Made by a program: the position numbers and the translations under genes | The notes under the pieces: model-generated | What the model was told of the DNA's origin: nothing | Databases searched by the model: none | Seen by the model: the letters and a program-made list of their open reading frames with translations, nothing else | From: Nitrospira sp. | GTDB lineage: Bacteria > Nitrospirota > Nitrospiria > Nitrospirales > Nitrospiraceae | DNA: 64,000 bases | Reading direction: 5' to 3' | Assembly (NCBI GenBank): GCA_024760545.1 | Contig: CP060501.1 | Span: 2,393,501 to 2,457,500, forward strand | Shown here: positions 26,785 to 36,121 of the stretch, piece by piece | Layout of the letters: every line of letters begins with the position of its first letter | How positions within the stretch are numbered: the first letter of the stretch is position 1

Positions 26785-29700
26785 AGTGCGCGTCCTTTGG
26801 GAGATCGAGCAAGATTTTCGTTCCCTTGAAAGGTTTTGACTGCAGCGCAAACGACCCATGGACCTTTTGAGCCCGTGCCGCCATGTTGGCCAACCCATAA
26901 CCAATTCCTTGAGCCGATCTTGCATTGAAGCCGACTCCATCATCGGTAATGGAAAGACGAACCGACTGGCTGAGCTCTCGAAACGACACGGTGATCCGTG
27001 TGGCTCGACTGTGACGCAAGGCGTTACTTAACCCCTCCCGTACAATATTAATGATATGAAGCGCGTGTTCCGTTGAAAGTCGACGCGCGGCTGCGTTGTC
27101 GATTCTTACCATACATCTGGCCGCAGAAGAACCCGCCATACTTTTCACCATGGTTCGCAGAGCGGTCGGAAAGTCACCGCCTTGTATGACGTGGGACTCT
27201 AGGCCGGCGATAAAATTCCGTACCTCGCCCATCACTTGGTTGAGCTGCCCAATCGCCTGATCGAGTGTCCTGATAAATTTTCCAGCTACGTGTTCCGGTT
27301 GCTGCCTGATCATCGGCTTGCACGTCTCTAATCCGAGGCCAACCGCATACAACGATTGGAGAAGACCGTCGTGGAGATCCTGGCTGATCCGTTCCCGCTC
27401 TTGAAGGGCCGCGCTCAAATCCCGTTCGCGTTGCAAGAGCATCTCTTCCATGCGCTTCCGTTCTGTAATATCGGTTGCGGCGCCAAGCACCATGTGAGCC
27501 CGCCCGTGGTCGTCGAAAATCGGCCTCTTGACGGTCTGCACCCAGCGAGTTCGTCCGCTCGCATCGGTGATTCTCTCCTCCGGGATGAACCGATCCCGCC
27601 CGGAATTCATCACCTCAAGATCGTTCTGCCGAAAGAACTCAACCTCCTCCGCATTGCTATTGAACGCAGCGTCGGACTGCCCGATCAGGTCTTCCACCGT
27701 AGTGCCGTACCAATCGGCGACAGCTTTGTTGGCCATCGTAAAGCAGCCTTCCCGGTCCTTGGCAAAGATGAGGTCCGGATCTGTGTCGATGACCTGTCGC
27801 AAGAATGTATGGGAGCGGTGCAGCTCCGCCTCCGCGCGCTTCCGGTCTCCGACATCCCTCAGAATCGCGCAGCCATATTCTTTGCCCGCATACTGCAAGT
27901 AGTTGACGGTGACTTCCGCCTCCAAGACACTTCCGGTTCGGGACCGATAGGTCGACTCGAATGTGAGCGATCCTTGCTGCTTCAGGTTATTCCAATAATC
28001 CTGCCACCGTTCTAGCGGCACGCTTGGATCGATATCCTGCACCGTCATGACGATCAGCTTTTCGCGCGGGTATTCCAACATTCGGCACGCGGTGTCATTG
28101 ACGCTGAGAATTCTGGCGCTGGAGTCCACCCACAACACCGCCTCGACCGCCCTATCCACGGAGAATTGGGTCAACCGTAGCGCTTCTTCCACCCGCTTAC
28201 GCTCGGTGATGTCCTCGATAATGGCGACCATGAAATGATCTGTGACCCCCGCAAGAGTCAATCGCGTGGCGTTGACCACAACCCAAACAGCCTGGCCGTC
28301 TTTTCGGACGTATCGTTTCTCTATACGATAGCCTTGTCGGTGGCCGGCGTGCATTTCGTCAGTGAGGGCCAGGTTCCTGGAGAGATCGTCGGGATGGGTG
28401 AAGCGCGCATAGGTTTGTCCGAGGAGCTCCTCCGAAGAGAATCCCACAAGCTTACAGAACGCCTGATTCACCTTCACGTACCGTTTTTCTCCGTCCAGTA
28501 CCGTGATGCCCAGCGGAGCTTCCTCAACCAGCAATCGGAAGCGCTCCTCGCTCGCCCGTAACGCCTTTTCGGCCCGCTTGCGGTCGGTGATGTCCTCGTG
28601 GGCAACCACGACTCCTTCCCCGTCGCCCGCGAGGGCGGTGGCGCGCAGGACGAACCAGCGCTGCTCCGTGGCTGAATGGCAGGGATACTCGATGGTAAAG
28701 GCCCCTTGCCGTCCCGTGCGGACCTCTTCGATGCCGTCAAGAATCATCTGCGTCGATACGTCTTCCTTCAGGACTTGGCGACAGATGCCCAGATAGTTCA
28801 TGCCGATTCCTGTATTCAAGGAAGGCACCGTCCCGTTGGCACTGGCGAATCGCCTCCAGGCTTCGTTGACGGCCACAATCGCGCCTTCGTGATTCAACAC
28901 GGCGATGTGCGCAGACAATGAATTCAAAATGCCGCGGCCCAGTTCTTCGCTCACCCGCAGGGCTTCTTCTGCTCTCTTGCGTTGCGTGATGTCACGGACG
29001 AAGGCACAGTGAAACTCCTGCCCTTCATAAGCGAGGAAACTGACGCGAATGTCGATCGGGACGAGCCGCCCATCCTTGGCCCGATGGTTGGTCTCGAAGG
29101 ACATGGTCCTGTTTCGCCGCGTCTCCTCCCAGAAGCCCGGCCACATGGACGCCGGAAAGTCCGGATTGAGGTCATGCACCGTCATGCCGAGGAGCTCGTC
29201 TCTCGAATAGCCCACCATGAGGCTGGCGGCCTCATTCGCATAGAGGATCTTGGCGTACGGATCGATCCAGTAAATCGCGTCCACTGCCTGATCCATGGCG
29301 AATTGGGTCTGGCGCAACCGTTCCTCCGCCCGCTTGCGTTCCGTGATGTCGGAAAACAGGCCAAGAATGGCGGGCTTGCCGTTCCACATGATCCGTGCGG
29401 CTTCCACCTGAACTGGAACGGATGTTCCATCTATCTTGAGATACTTTCGCTCCGCGCTATGGACAGAAACCCCGCCGGCGAGCAACCGTGTGATGTTCTC
29501 ACGGACTTCTTGATGATAGTCCGGATGGACAAACTCAAAAATCGATCCATCCAGAATTTCCTTGGGATCTCTCCCGCCTATGATGAAGATCCCGGTTCGG
29601 TTGATGTAGACCGTCCGACCTTCACAGATGACGAAGACGCCTGACGGGGAAAGCTCCACCAACGTCCGGTACCGTTCTTCGCTCTCCCGCACGGCCGCTT

Positions 29701-31306
29701 CAACGTGCTTCAATGCCGTAATATCTCGCCCGATACCGGTCATGCCGATGAGCTGTCCGCGACGATCCTTGAGCACGGCACCGGTCCAGTGATAGGGAAT
29801 CGTCCGTCCGTCTTTCGTCACCAAGTGACATTCAACTTCCGCGGTCCCCGCTTCAACCACCTGTTGCATAGCCGCCGCAAGTTTCGGCCGCTCATCTTCC
29901 GGAACGAACGTCAGCGCCGGACGATGCATCAATTCTTCGGGGGAATAGCCGCTGATGTTCCAGACGTGCTTATTCCAATTGACGACCTTCCCCTCGAGAT
30001 CCAGGGTATACATGATGTCGGGAACGGTCTCGGTGATGTTCTGAAGATCATGGAGGGTGACTGAGAGGGTCTCCTCCATCCGTTTGCGATCCGTAATGTC
30101 GGTATGCGATCCGAGGAGGCGAATCCGTCGGCCGTCGGCTTCCGTAACAAAGGAGGCTCGTGATTCGATCCATCGATACGTCCCATCCTTGTGCCGCAGT
30201 CGGAATTCCTGCCGATAGTCGCTCTCAGCGCTTGTCAGGTAGTTCTGCACATACGCAAGCGCTCGATCATGATCGTCTGGGTGCAGCCGCGTTTCCCACG
30301 TTTCGAATGAGTCCGCCAGCTCCGTCTCCTCGTATCCAAGCTGTCGTTTCCATTCCCGAGAAAGCACGACCTCTTTCGTGTCTGTGTTCCAGTCCCATAA
30401 TCCGGTCCCTGACGCATGGAGGGCTTGTCGGAGTTTTTCTTGTGAGGTTCGTAGCATGGCTTCCGTGCACTTCCGCTCGGTGATGTCCCGTGAGTTGACG
30501 ATGACGCTGCATCGTCCTTCAGGATCACACACCGCCCGGCCGATTCCTTCGAAATGGCGCCATGAGCCGTCCTTGTGACGAAAACGAAATTCCGCAATTT
30601 GAGGTATTCCAAGCTGCTGGATGAGCAACTGGAACTTTTCCAGCACAACGGGAAGATCCTCCTGATGAACAAACTCAAAGGCGATCCGCCCGTCGAGCTC
30701 GTGTTGCGCGTACCCGAGCAATCGTTCGAAGGAGGGGCTTTCAAACCGAATCGTGCCGTCCAAATCAAGCACCGTGATGATGTCCGAGGAATGCTCGATC
30801 AGCGCGCGGAAGTGCGCTTCGCGCTGCTGCAGCGCGGACTCCGCCCGCTTGCGATCGGTCACATCCAAGGCTGTTCCGGACAGACGAAGGGGCTGCCCGC
30901 CGCCGTCGCGGTCAACTTCGCCGCAGCAGTGAATGGTTCGTATCTCGCCATCGGGGCGGACGATCCGGCATTCGATGTCATAGGTTGACGCTCCGGCCAA
31001 GGCGCCATCGAACGACGCCAGGACCCGGTCATGATCGTCCGGAAGAATTGCCGAGACAAAGGTGTCGAACGTCACCTCTCGTGATTGAGGCTCGTACCCG
31101 AATATACGGTAGAGCTCATCCGACCAGTGCACCGGGCCGTTCGCGATGTCCCAGTCCCAACTCCCCAAGTGAGCAAGGGCTTGAGCCACGTGGAGATGGC
31201 GAGTTCGTTCGTGCAGCACACGGTCCCGTTTGGCAAGCTCACGCGCCAAGTCGGCGACCTGCTTGCGCAGCAGATCCCATTCAGGAAGGTGGCTCGTTGG
31301 ACTCAT
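26771..31306 (-). CDS. Giant soluble sensor kinase with about ten PAS domains (HisKA_3)
   Basis: About 1511 residues. ATG at 31306 has AAGGAG seven bases ahead and matches the paralogue's start. It opens with a coiled coil (LRKQVADLARELAKRDRVLHERTRHL), followed by about ten PAS modules, each about 120 residues and mostly linked by DITERKRAEEAL-type connectors. The NarX/HisKA_3 core follows with His1312 in RISQDLHDGLLQSLYAVGLGLE and HATPase_c (REGLSNALRHS, DDGVGF, GYGLANMAARA). There are no transmembrane segments, so sensing is cytoplasmic. Ligands are unknown. It overlaps the downstream NarL-type regulator. The last PAS and the whole kinase core are nearly identical to the neighbouring paralogue. 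Confidence 0.93.
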   Translation of the reverse strand: MSPTSHLPEWDLLRKQVADLARELAKRDRVLHERTRHLHVAQALAHLGSWDWDIANGPVHWSDELYRIFGYEPQSREVTFDTFVSAILPDDHDRVLASFDGALAGASTYDIECRIVRPDGEIRTIHCCGEVDRDGGGQPLRLSGTALDVTDRKRAESALQQREAHFRALIEHSSDIITVLDLDGTIRFESPSFERLLGYAQHELDGRIAFEFVHQEDLPVVLEKFQLLIQQLGIPQIAEFRFRHKDGSWRHFEGIGRAVCDPEGRCSVIVNSRDITERKCTEAMLRTSQEKLRQALHASGTGLWDWNTDTKEVVLSREWKRQLGYEETELADSFETWETRLHPDDHDRALAYVQNYLTSAESDYRQEFRLRHKDGTYRWIESRASFVTEADGRRIRLLGSHTDITDRKRMEETLSVTLHDLQNITETVPDIMYTLDLEGKVVNWNKHVWNISGYSPEELMHRPALTFVPEDERPKLAAAMQQVVEAGTAEVECHLVTKDGRTIPYHWTGAVLKDRRGQLIGMTGIGRDITALKHVEAAVRESEERYRTLVELSPSGVFVICEGRTVYINRTGIFIIGGRDPKEILDGSIFEFVHPDYHQEVRENITRLLAGGVSVHSAERKYLKIDGTSVPVQVEAARIMWNGKPAILGLFSDITERKRAEERLRQTQFAMDQAVDAIYWIDPYAKILYANEAASLMVGYSRDELLGMTVHDLNPDFPASMWPGFWEETRRNRTMSFETNHRAKDGRLVPIDIRVSFLAYEGQEFHCAFVRDITQRKRAEEALRVSEELGRGILNSLSAHIAVLNHEGAIVAVNEAWRRFASANGTVPSLNTGIGMNYLGICRQVLKEDVSTQMILDGIEEVRTGRQGAFTIEYPCHSATEQRWFVLRATALAGDGEGVVVAHEDITDRKRAEKALRASEERFRLLVEEAPLGITVLDGEKRYVKVNQAFCKLVGFSSEELLGQTYARFTHPDDLSRNLALTDEMHAGHRQGYRIEKRYVRKDGQAVWVVVNATRLTLAGVTDHFMVAIIEDITERKRVEEALRLTQFSVDRAVEAVLWVDSSARILSVNDTACRMLEYPREKLIVMTVQDIDPSVPLERWQDYWNNLKQQGSLTFESTYRSRTGSVLEAEVTVNYLQYAGKEYGCAILRDVGDRKRAEAELHRSHTFLRQVIDTDPDLIFAKDREGCFTMANKAVADWYGTTVEDLIGQSDAAFNSNAEEVEFFRQNDLEVMNSGRDRFIPEERITDASGRTRWVQTVKRPIFDDHGRAHMVLGAATDITERKRMEEMLLQRERDLSAALQERERISQDLHDGLLQSLYAVGLGLETCKPMIRQQPEHVAGKFIRTLDQAIGQLNQVMGEVRNFIAGLESHVIQGGDFPTALRTMVKSMAGSSAARCMVRIDNAAARRLSTEHALHIINIVREGLSNALRHSRATRITVSFRELSQSVRLSITDDGVGFNARSAQGIGYGLANMAARAQKVHGSFALQSKPFKGTKILLDLPKDAHYAHN

Positions 31307-31473
31307 GATGAGGCTCCTTGCTGCGCGACACCGATCCACTAACGATGGTCGGCTCAGCTCATGGGAGTAACCGCTTCCCCTCGCGAACCGATGAGTGAAT
31401 GTGGCTTCGCCAAGAAAAATGCTTCGCCTTGGACCGAAGCTACTGGTTCCTAAGAAAAGGCCTCAAGAGGGCA

Positions 31474-31528
31474 CCAGTGTCCTATGGGAATGGAGGAAAG
31501 TCTAGATCCAAATGGACCCAGAGTCAGA
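31474..31528. promoter_or_regulatory. Repeated upstream element, copy A
   Basis: About 55 bases lying 168 bases upstream of the giant kinase start. It aligns with the copy at 35694-35748 upstream of the paralogous kinase. Shared blocks read AGTGTCCTAYGRGA, GAAAGTCYAGATCC and AATG, with a one-base indel. Conservation outside coding sequence at the same distance from both starts suggests a shared promoter or regulator site, perhaps for the NarL-type regulator nearby. Confidence 0.5.
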
Positions 31529-31541
31529 ATCCGACTCTGGG
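31517..31541. repeat. Perfect 9-bp inverted repeat between the two giant kinase genes
   Basis: CCCAGAGTC (31517-31525) and GACTCTGGG (31533-31541) are exact inverted copies around a 7-base loop. It lies downstream of the second kinase's stop at 31620 and upstream of the first kinase. There is no T-tract after it on the minus strand, so it is a poor intrinsic terminator; an attenuating RNA hairpin or a protein site are alternatives. The rest of 31307-31619 holds no gene. Confidence 0.5.
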
Positions 31542-31619
31542 CAGGTATTCAGGCCGATGGCGTCAACGACGGGTCTCCAACCCTTATGGGTTTTCCCGCA
31601 TACCTCTCAAAAGAGCATA

Positions 31620-34600
31620 TTAGTTGGAGTTCCCATCGGCGTCTTTCGGAAGATCCAGCAGAATTCTTGTTCCTTTGTACGGCTCCGCCCGTACGGCAAA
31701 CAATCCGCCGACTTTTTGAGCCCGCGCCGCCATATTTTCCAATCCGTGACCGACCCCATGGGCCGACCGTGGATTGAATCCGATGCCATTGTCAGTAATA
31801 GCCAGACGGACCGAACCAATGAGCTGTCGCAATGACACGGTAATGCGTGTGGCATGACTGTGACGGAGGGAGTTACTCAACCCCTCCCGCACAATGTTGA
31901 TGATATGGAGCGCATGCTCGGTTGTGATATGCCGCCCAGCTGCGTCGTCGATCCGTACCCGACATGTGGCCGACGAGGAACTGCACATGGTTTGGACCAT
32001 GGTTCGCAAGGCCGTCGGGAAGTCACCGCCTTGCATAAGGTGAGACTCAAGACCCGCGATGAAATTGCGGACCTCTCCCATCACTTGGTTGAGTTGCCCA
32101 ATGGCCTGATCAAGTGTCGTCAGAAATTTTTCAGCGACGCGTTCCGGTTGTTCCCTGATCAGCGGCTTACACGTTTCTAACCCGAGCCCGACCGCATACA
32201 GCGATTGGAGGATACCGTCGTGGAGATCCTGGCTGATCCGTTCCCGTTCTTGAAGCGCCGCGCTCAAATCCCGTTCGCGTTGCAGGAGCATTTCTTCCAT
32301 GCGCTTCCGTTCGGTGATGTCGGTCGACGCGCCAAGCACCATGTGGGCGTGCCCCTGGTCATCAATAATCGGCCGCTTGATGGACTGTAACCATCGCATT
32401 TTGCCAGACCAATCCGTGATCTTCTCCTCCGCGATAAAGCATTCCTGCAAGGAGTTCATGACCTGGAGATCCTTCTGACGAAAGAACTCCACCTCTTCCC
32501 CGTTGGGATTAAAATCAGCATCCGATTGCCCGATGAGGTTTTCCACAGTGGTTCCGTAACAATCAGCGACCGCCTTATTGACCATTGTAAAGCGTCCTTC
32601 GCGATCCTTGGCGAAGATAAAGTTCGGATCGCCGTCGATGACCTGCCGCAAGAAGGCATGGGATCGGCGTAACTCGTCCTCGGCACGTTTTCGGTCTGTA
32701 ATATCATCCCCCACCGTCACACTACATTGTTTGCCCTTGAGCTCGATCAGCTCCGACGACAAGAGGAACTGGCGAACCTCGCCAAGTTTGCTCCGCAGTT
32801 TGACTTCCAAATTGCGGATCGACCCCACACGCTTCAATAAATCAACGAAACGTACTCGTTCCTCGGCCGAATACCAGACGCCTATTTCCAAGGTGGTGTG
32901 TCCCTCGACTTCGTCCTTGCGATAGCCCAACAGCTGACACGCGGCTTCATTGACCTCCACCAGCCGACCGGTGTCTATCTCGCTGATGACCACAGGATGT
33001 GGGCTCGCCTGGAACGCCTTGGCAAACCGTTCCTCACTGGCACGTAGTGCTTCTTCCGCATGCTTGCGCTCGGTGATATCGTCGCACACGATCAGGGCCA
33101 ATGGTTCTCCATCCAGGCTTTGCAGCACACGCGCAAACTCACGGACCCACAGCACCGTGCCATCGTGTCGCACTTTGCGGAATTCCCATTGCGCCACGCC
33201 TTCCGGATGACGAAAGAACGCGTCCATTTCAGCACAAACACGTTCTCGGTCTTCTTCAAAGAAGATCGTCGCCACGGACTTCCCCACCAGATCCTCGACG
33301 CCATAGCCCAAGTACTGCGCGCCGTACTGATTAACGGACCGGATGATTCCCGCACCGTCCACGGTGAAATACATCGAGGGCGTTTCATCATAGAGGGTCC
33401 GGTATCGTTCCTCACTCTGACGCAATGCGTCCAGAGCCGATTGGTGGTCCAGCTCACTGCCGAGCCACCTCGCCATAAGTTGGATGAAATCGCGTTCGGA
33501 CTCGGTATAACGTTTGTCGCGGGGTTCGACACTCGCGAAGTACAACGTTCCGTAGGTGCGTTCCAATCCGTTAACCGCGGCCCCGATGTACGATTCCAAC
33601 TTCAGCGTCGCGTAGGCCGGGTGCTGGCGCCACACCGGAGACGCACCCGCATGCTCGAAACTCAACGTCCCGCTCTGACGAAGGGTCTCGCCACAGTACG
33701 TGTTGCACAGAGGCACGCGCATGCCTGGATGGAAAGCGGGCTCGAGTGCGTTGACCGGGCCCATTTCCAACTCTTCGCCCCGGACAAAGGTTTCGACCCC
33801 GATCGGCAGGTCGAAGAATCGGCACCCGAGCTGAAGCAGCGCTTCGACCCGCTCCTTGAACGATTGCCCCTGCGCCGACGAGATATCGTGGAGCGCGCGG
33901 ATGGCTTGCCGGCTCTTCCAGAGGGCCTGTTCCGCCTGTCTTCGTTCAGTAATGTCTTTGCTGAGTATGATCATGCAGGATTTGCCGTTGTACTCGATTC
34001 GCTCGGCGGACATCAGGCAATCGTGGTGCTCTCCGCTGGCCGTTTCTACAGCAGCTTCGAAATTACGGATTGAACCCTCGCGGTTCACTCTTTCAATGAA
34101 GCGAACCTGGATGTCCGGCGTCAACCAATGTTCAATGTCATCTCCCTTGCGCCCGACCACGTCCTCTCGAGAATACCCAAGACAGGCGAGACAGGCGTCG
34201 TTGACGTCAAGCCACCGGCCCGAGTCAAGCTCCACCAGAATCATCGGGTCCGGGCTGGACCGGAACGCTTTGGAGAACAGTTCCTCGCTGGCCCGCAGCG
34301 CTTCTTCCGCCTGCTTACGCTCAGCGACATCGGAAACAAGGTTAAGAATGGCGGGTTTGCCGTCCCACATGATCCGTGCGGCTTCAACTTGAACGTGGAT
34401 CGGTGTTCCATCGCTCTTCAGATAGATTCGTTCCGCGCTATGAACGGAATCTCTCCCGTTGAGTAACCGCTTTATATTTTCACGGACGTCGTGGTGATAA
34501 TCCGGATGGATGAAATCAAACATCGGTCGTTCGAGAATTTCCCGGGGATCATTCGCCCCCATCAGGATGGCGCCCGTGTGGTTGACATACACGGTCTGTC

Positions 34601-35534
34601 CTTCACGGAAGACGAAGACTCCGGATGGTGAAAGTTCAACCAACGCTCGGTACCGGTCTTCGCTCTCCCGCACTGCTTCTTCCATCCGTTTACGATCTGT
34701 AATGTCGGTATGCGAGCCGAGAAGGCGAATCCGGCGACCGTCAGCTTCCGCCACAAACGAGGCACGGGCTTCGATCCATCGGTATGTTCCATCCTTGTGC
34801 CGCAGGCGAAACTCCTGCCGATACTCTCCCTGACGTACACGCACGTACTCCCGCACATATGCGACGGCGCGATCATGATCATCTGGGTGTAACAGCGCCT
34901 CCCAGGTCTTGAACGAGTCCAGGAGTTCCGCCTCCCGGTACCCCAGCTGGCGCTTCCACTCTTCTGAAAGAGTCATATCCCCCGTGTCGGTATTCCAGTC
35001 CCACAGTCCAATTCCCGATGCTTGAAGGGCCTGCCGGAGCTTTTCCTCTGAGGACCGCAACATCGCCTCTGTGCGCGTGCGCTCCGTAATATCCAGAACG
35101 GAGCCGGACATGCGACACGCCTTTCCATTGTCGTCGCGCAGGACCTCGCCGCAGCAATGAATCATCCGCACGTCGCCGTTAGGACGAACGATTCGATACT
35201 CCACATCGTACGGTGCCTTTCCCCCCAAGGCATCATCGATTGAAGCGACAACCCGGTCGCGGTCTTCTGGAAGCAGTGCCGATACAAAGATCTCGAAAGT
35301 CATGTGGTGAGATCCAGGTTCACGGCCGAAGATGCGATACAGCTCGTTCGAGCATCGGACTTCGCCGCTCTCGATCTCCCAATCCCAGCTGCCCAGATGA
35401 GCCAGAGATTGGGCAACACGGAGGTGCCGAGTTCGTTCGTGCAACACACTGTCCCGCTCGGCCAGTTCATGGGACAGATCGGCGACCCGTTTGCGCAGTA
35501 AATCCAAAACAGAAAGATTACCGGTAGAGATCAT
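31620..35534 (-). CDS. Large soluble sensor kinase with seven PAS domains and one GAF (HisKA_3)
   Basis: 1304 residues. The start at 35534 has AAGGAG six bases ahead. The N-terminal coiled coil matches the downstream paralogue. Four PAS domains, a GAF domain (from about KSRQAIRALHDISSAQ to RDFIQLMARWLGSELD), three more PAS domains, then HisKA_3 with H1105 in RISQDLHDGILQSLYAVGLGLE and HATPase_c (REGLSNSLRHS, DNGIGF, GHGLENMAARA) follow. No transmembrane helices are seen. It is a tandem paralogue of the following gene: the first PAS, the Trp-Asp-Trp PAS, the FVFREG/FVICEG PAS, the last PAS and the kinase core correspond, while the GAF and several middle PAS modules differ. It probably signals to the same NarL-type regulator. 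Confidence 0.93.
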   Translation of the reverse strand: MISTGNLSVLDLLRKRVADLSHELAERDSVLHERTRHLRVAQSLAHLGSWDWEIESGEVRCSNELYRIFGREPGSHHMTFEIFVSALLPEDRDRVVASIDDALGGKAPYDVEYRIVRPNGDVRMIHCCGEVLRDDNGKACRMSGSVLDITERTRTEAMLRSSEEKLRQALQASGIGLWDWNTDTGDMTLSEEWKRQLGYREAELLDSFKTWEALLHPDDHDRAVAYVREYVRVRQGEYRQEFRLRHKDGTYRWIEARASFVAEADGRRIRLLGSHTDITDRKRMEEAVRESEDRYRALVELSPSGVFVFREGQTVYVNHTGAILMGANDPREILERPMFDFIHPDYHHDVRENIKRLLNGRDSVHSAERIYLKSDGTPIHVQVEAARIMWDGKPAILNLVSDVAERKQAEEALRASEELFSKAFRSSPDPMILVELDSGRWLDVNDACLACLGYSREDVVGRKGDDIEHWLTPDIQVRFIERVNREGSIRNFEAAVETASGEHHDCLMSAERIEYNGKSCMIILSKDITERRQAEQALWKSRQAIRALHDISSAQGQSFKERVEALLQLGCRFFDLPIGVETFVRGEELEMGPVNALEPAFHPGMRVPLCNTYCGETLRQSGTLSFEHAGASPVWRQHPAYATLKLESYIGAAVNGLERTYGTLYFASVEPRDKRYTESERDFIQLMARWLGSELDHQSALDALRQSEERYRTLYDETPSMYFTVDGAGIIRSVNQYGAQYLGYGVEDLVGKSVATIFFEEDRERVCAEMDAFFRHPEGVAQWEFRKVRHDGTVLWVREFARVLQSLDGEPLALIVCDDITERKHAEEALRASEERFAKAFQASPHPVVISEIDTGRLVEVNEAACQLLGYRKDEVEGHTTLEIGVWYSAEERVRFVDLLKRVGSIRNLEVKLRSKLGEVRQFLLSSELIELKGKQCSVTVGDDITDRKRAEDELRRSHAFLRQVIDGDPNFIFAKDREGRFTMVNKAVADCYGTTVENLIGQSDADFNPNGEEVEFFRQKDLQVMNSLQECFIAEEKITDWSGKMRWLQSIKRPIIDDQGHAHMVLGASTDITERKRMEEMLLQRERDLSAALQERERISQDLHDGILQSLYAVGLGLETCKPLIREQPERVAEKFLTTLDQAIGQLNQVMGEVRNFIAGLESHLMQGGDFPTALRTMVQTMCSSSSATCRVRIDDAAGRHITTEHALHIINIVREGLSNSLRHSHATRITVSLRQLIGSVRLAITDNGIGFNPRSAHGVGHGLENMAARAQKVGGLFAVRAEPYKGTRILLDLPKDADGNSN

Positions 35535-35693
35535 GTGAGACTCCTTGCCATGTGATGGGGCCGACCGATTGAAGACGAGTTGGGGGTCACAGACGCGAAC
35601 GAATCAAACGGCCATGAGATGGTAGAGATCAACTTGGGATGAGGCGATCTCATCGCATGTCACTCAGGCGTACGACAAGAGATCAAAAATGGG

Positions 35694-35748
35694 CTAGTGT
35701 CCTACGAGATGGGGATGAAAGTCCAGATCCGAATGAGCCAGAGACCCT
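35694..35748. promoter_or_regulatory. Repeated upstream element, copy B
   Basis: The partner of the element at 31474-31528, here 160 bases upstream of the second giant kinase. The blocks TAGTGTCCTACGAGATGGGG and GAAAGTCCAGATCCGAATG are shared with small differences. It is probably copied with the gene during tandem duplication and then retained. Confidence 0.5.
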
Positions 35749-35780
35749 AGGAAGATAACCGGGGAGGGATGTTCGGAATC

Positions 35781-35806
35781 AATAGTGCCGAAAGCGAGAT
35801 TGTACC
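35781..35806 (+). repeat. Decayed copy of the tRNA-Leu(GAG) 3' end (putative att site)
   Basis: AATAGTGCCGAAAGCGAGAT matches the tRNA-Leu 3' end at 38261-38280 in 16 of 20 positions. All four differences are transitions towards A or T. After a one-base gap the match continues as TG-ACC. This segment covers CCA, acceptor stem and T-arm, the part integrases usually use and duplicate. Confidence 0.5.
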
Positions 35807-36121
35807 AAGAGAGATTGCGTAAGTCCTTGAAGATTTTGGCAATCCCTTGTCATCCCTGTATAGGAGCATTGTAGACCACTGTTTGACTTCGGGTCATGTC
35901 ATTCAGTTTCATGCTGATTCGCTGCTCCTTAAAACACGCTTACGCCATACATCTGCCACCCTCGAACTGCCCGTCCGACTCGCGGGTTATGGGTCTCATA
36001 ATTAGGGTTGCAACATCTAGTCAAAAGACGCCCGTGCGGGATAGAGTAGTCACCGGATAACTCGAGTCTCCGCAGTGCAACGAAGCCTATTCACAAACCA
36101 TTGTCCTCGGGAGGGAGTGTC

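Larger units (their letters stand above)
35535..36121. other. Long intergenic region before the tRNA-Leu island genes
   Basis: About 590 bases without a supportable gene. It contains the kinase upstream element (35694-35748) and a decayed tRNA-Leu 3'-end copy (35781-35806). I see no other feature in it. Confidence 0.6.

Noticed and set aside
33060-34073. 337-codon plus-strand frame antisense to the second giant kinase
   Set aside because: It is a shadow frame of a repetitive, GC-rich coding sequence; the opposite strand encodes clear PAS, GAF and kinase domains.
26771-35534. CRISPR-like or simple repeats in the kinase region
   Set aside because: The recurring short strings are codons for PAS linkers (DITERKRAEE) at about 360-base spacing with diverged sequence, not short regularly spaced identical repeats.
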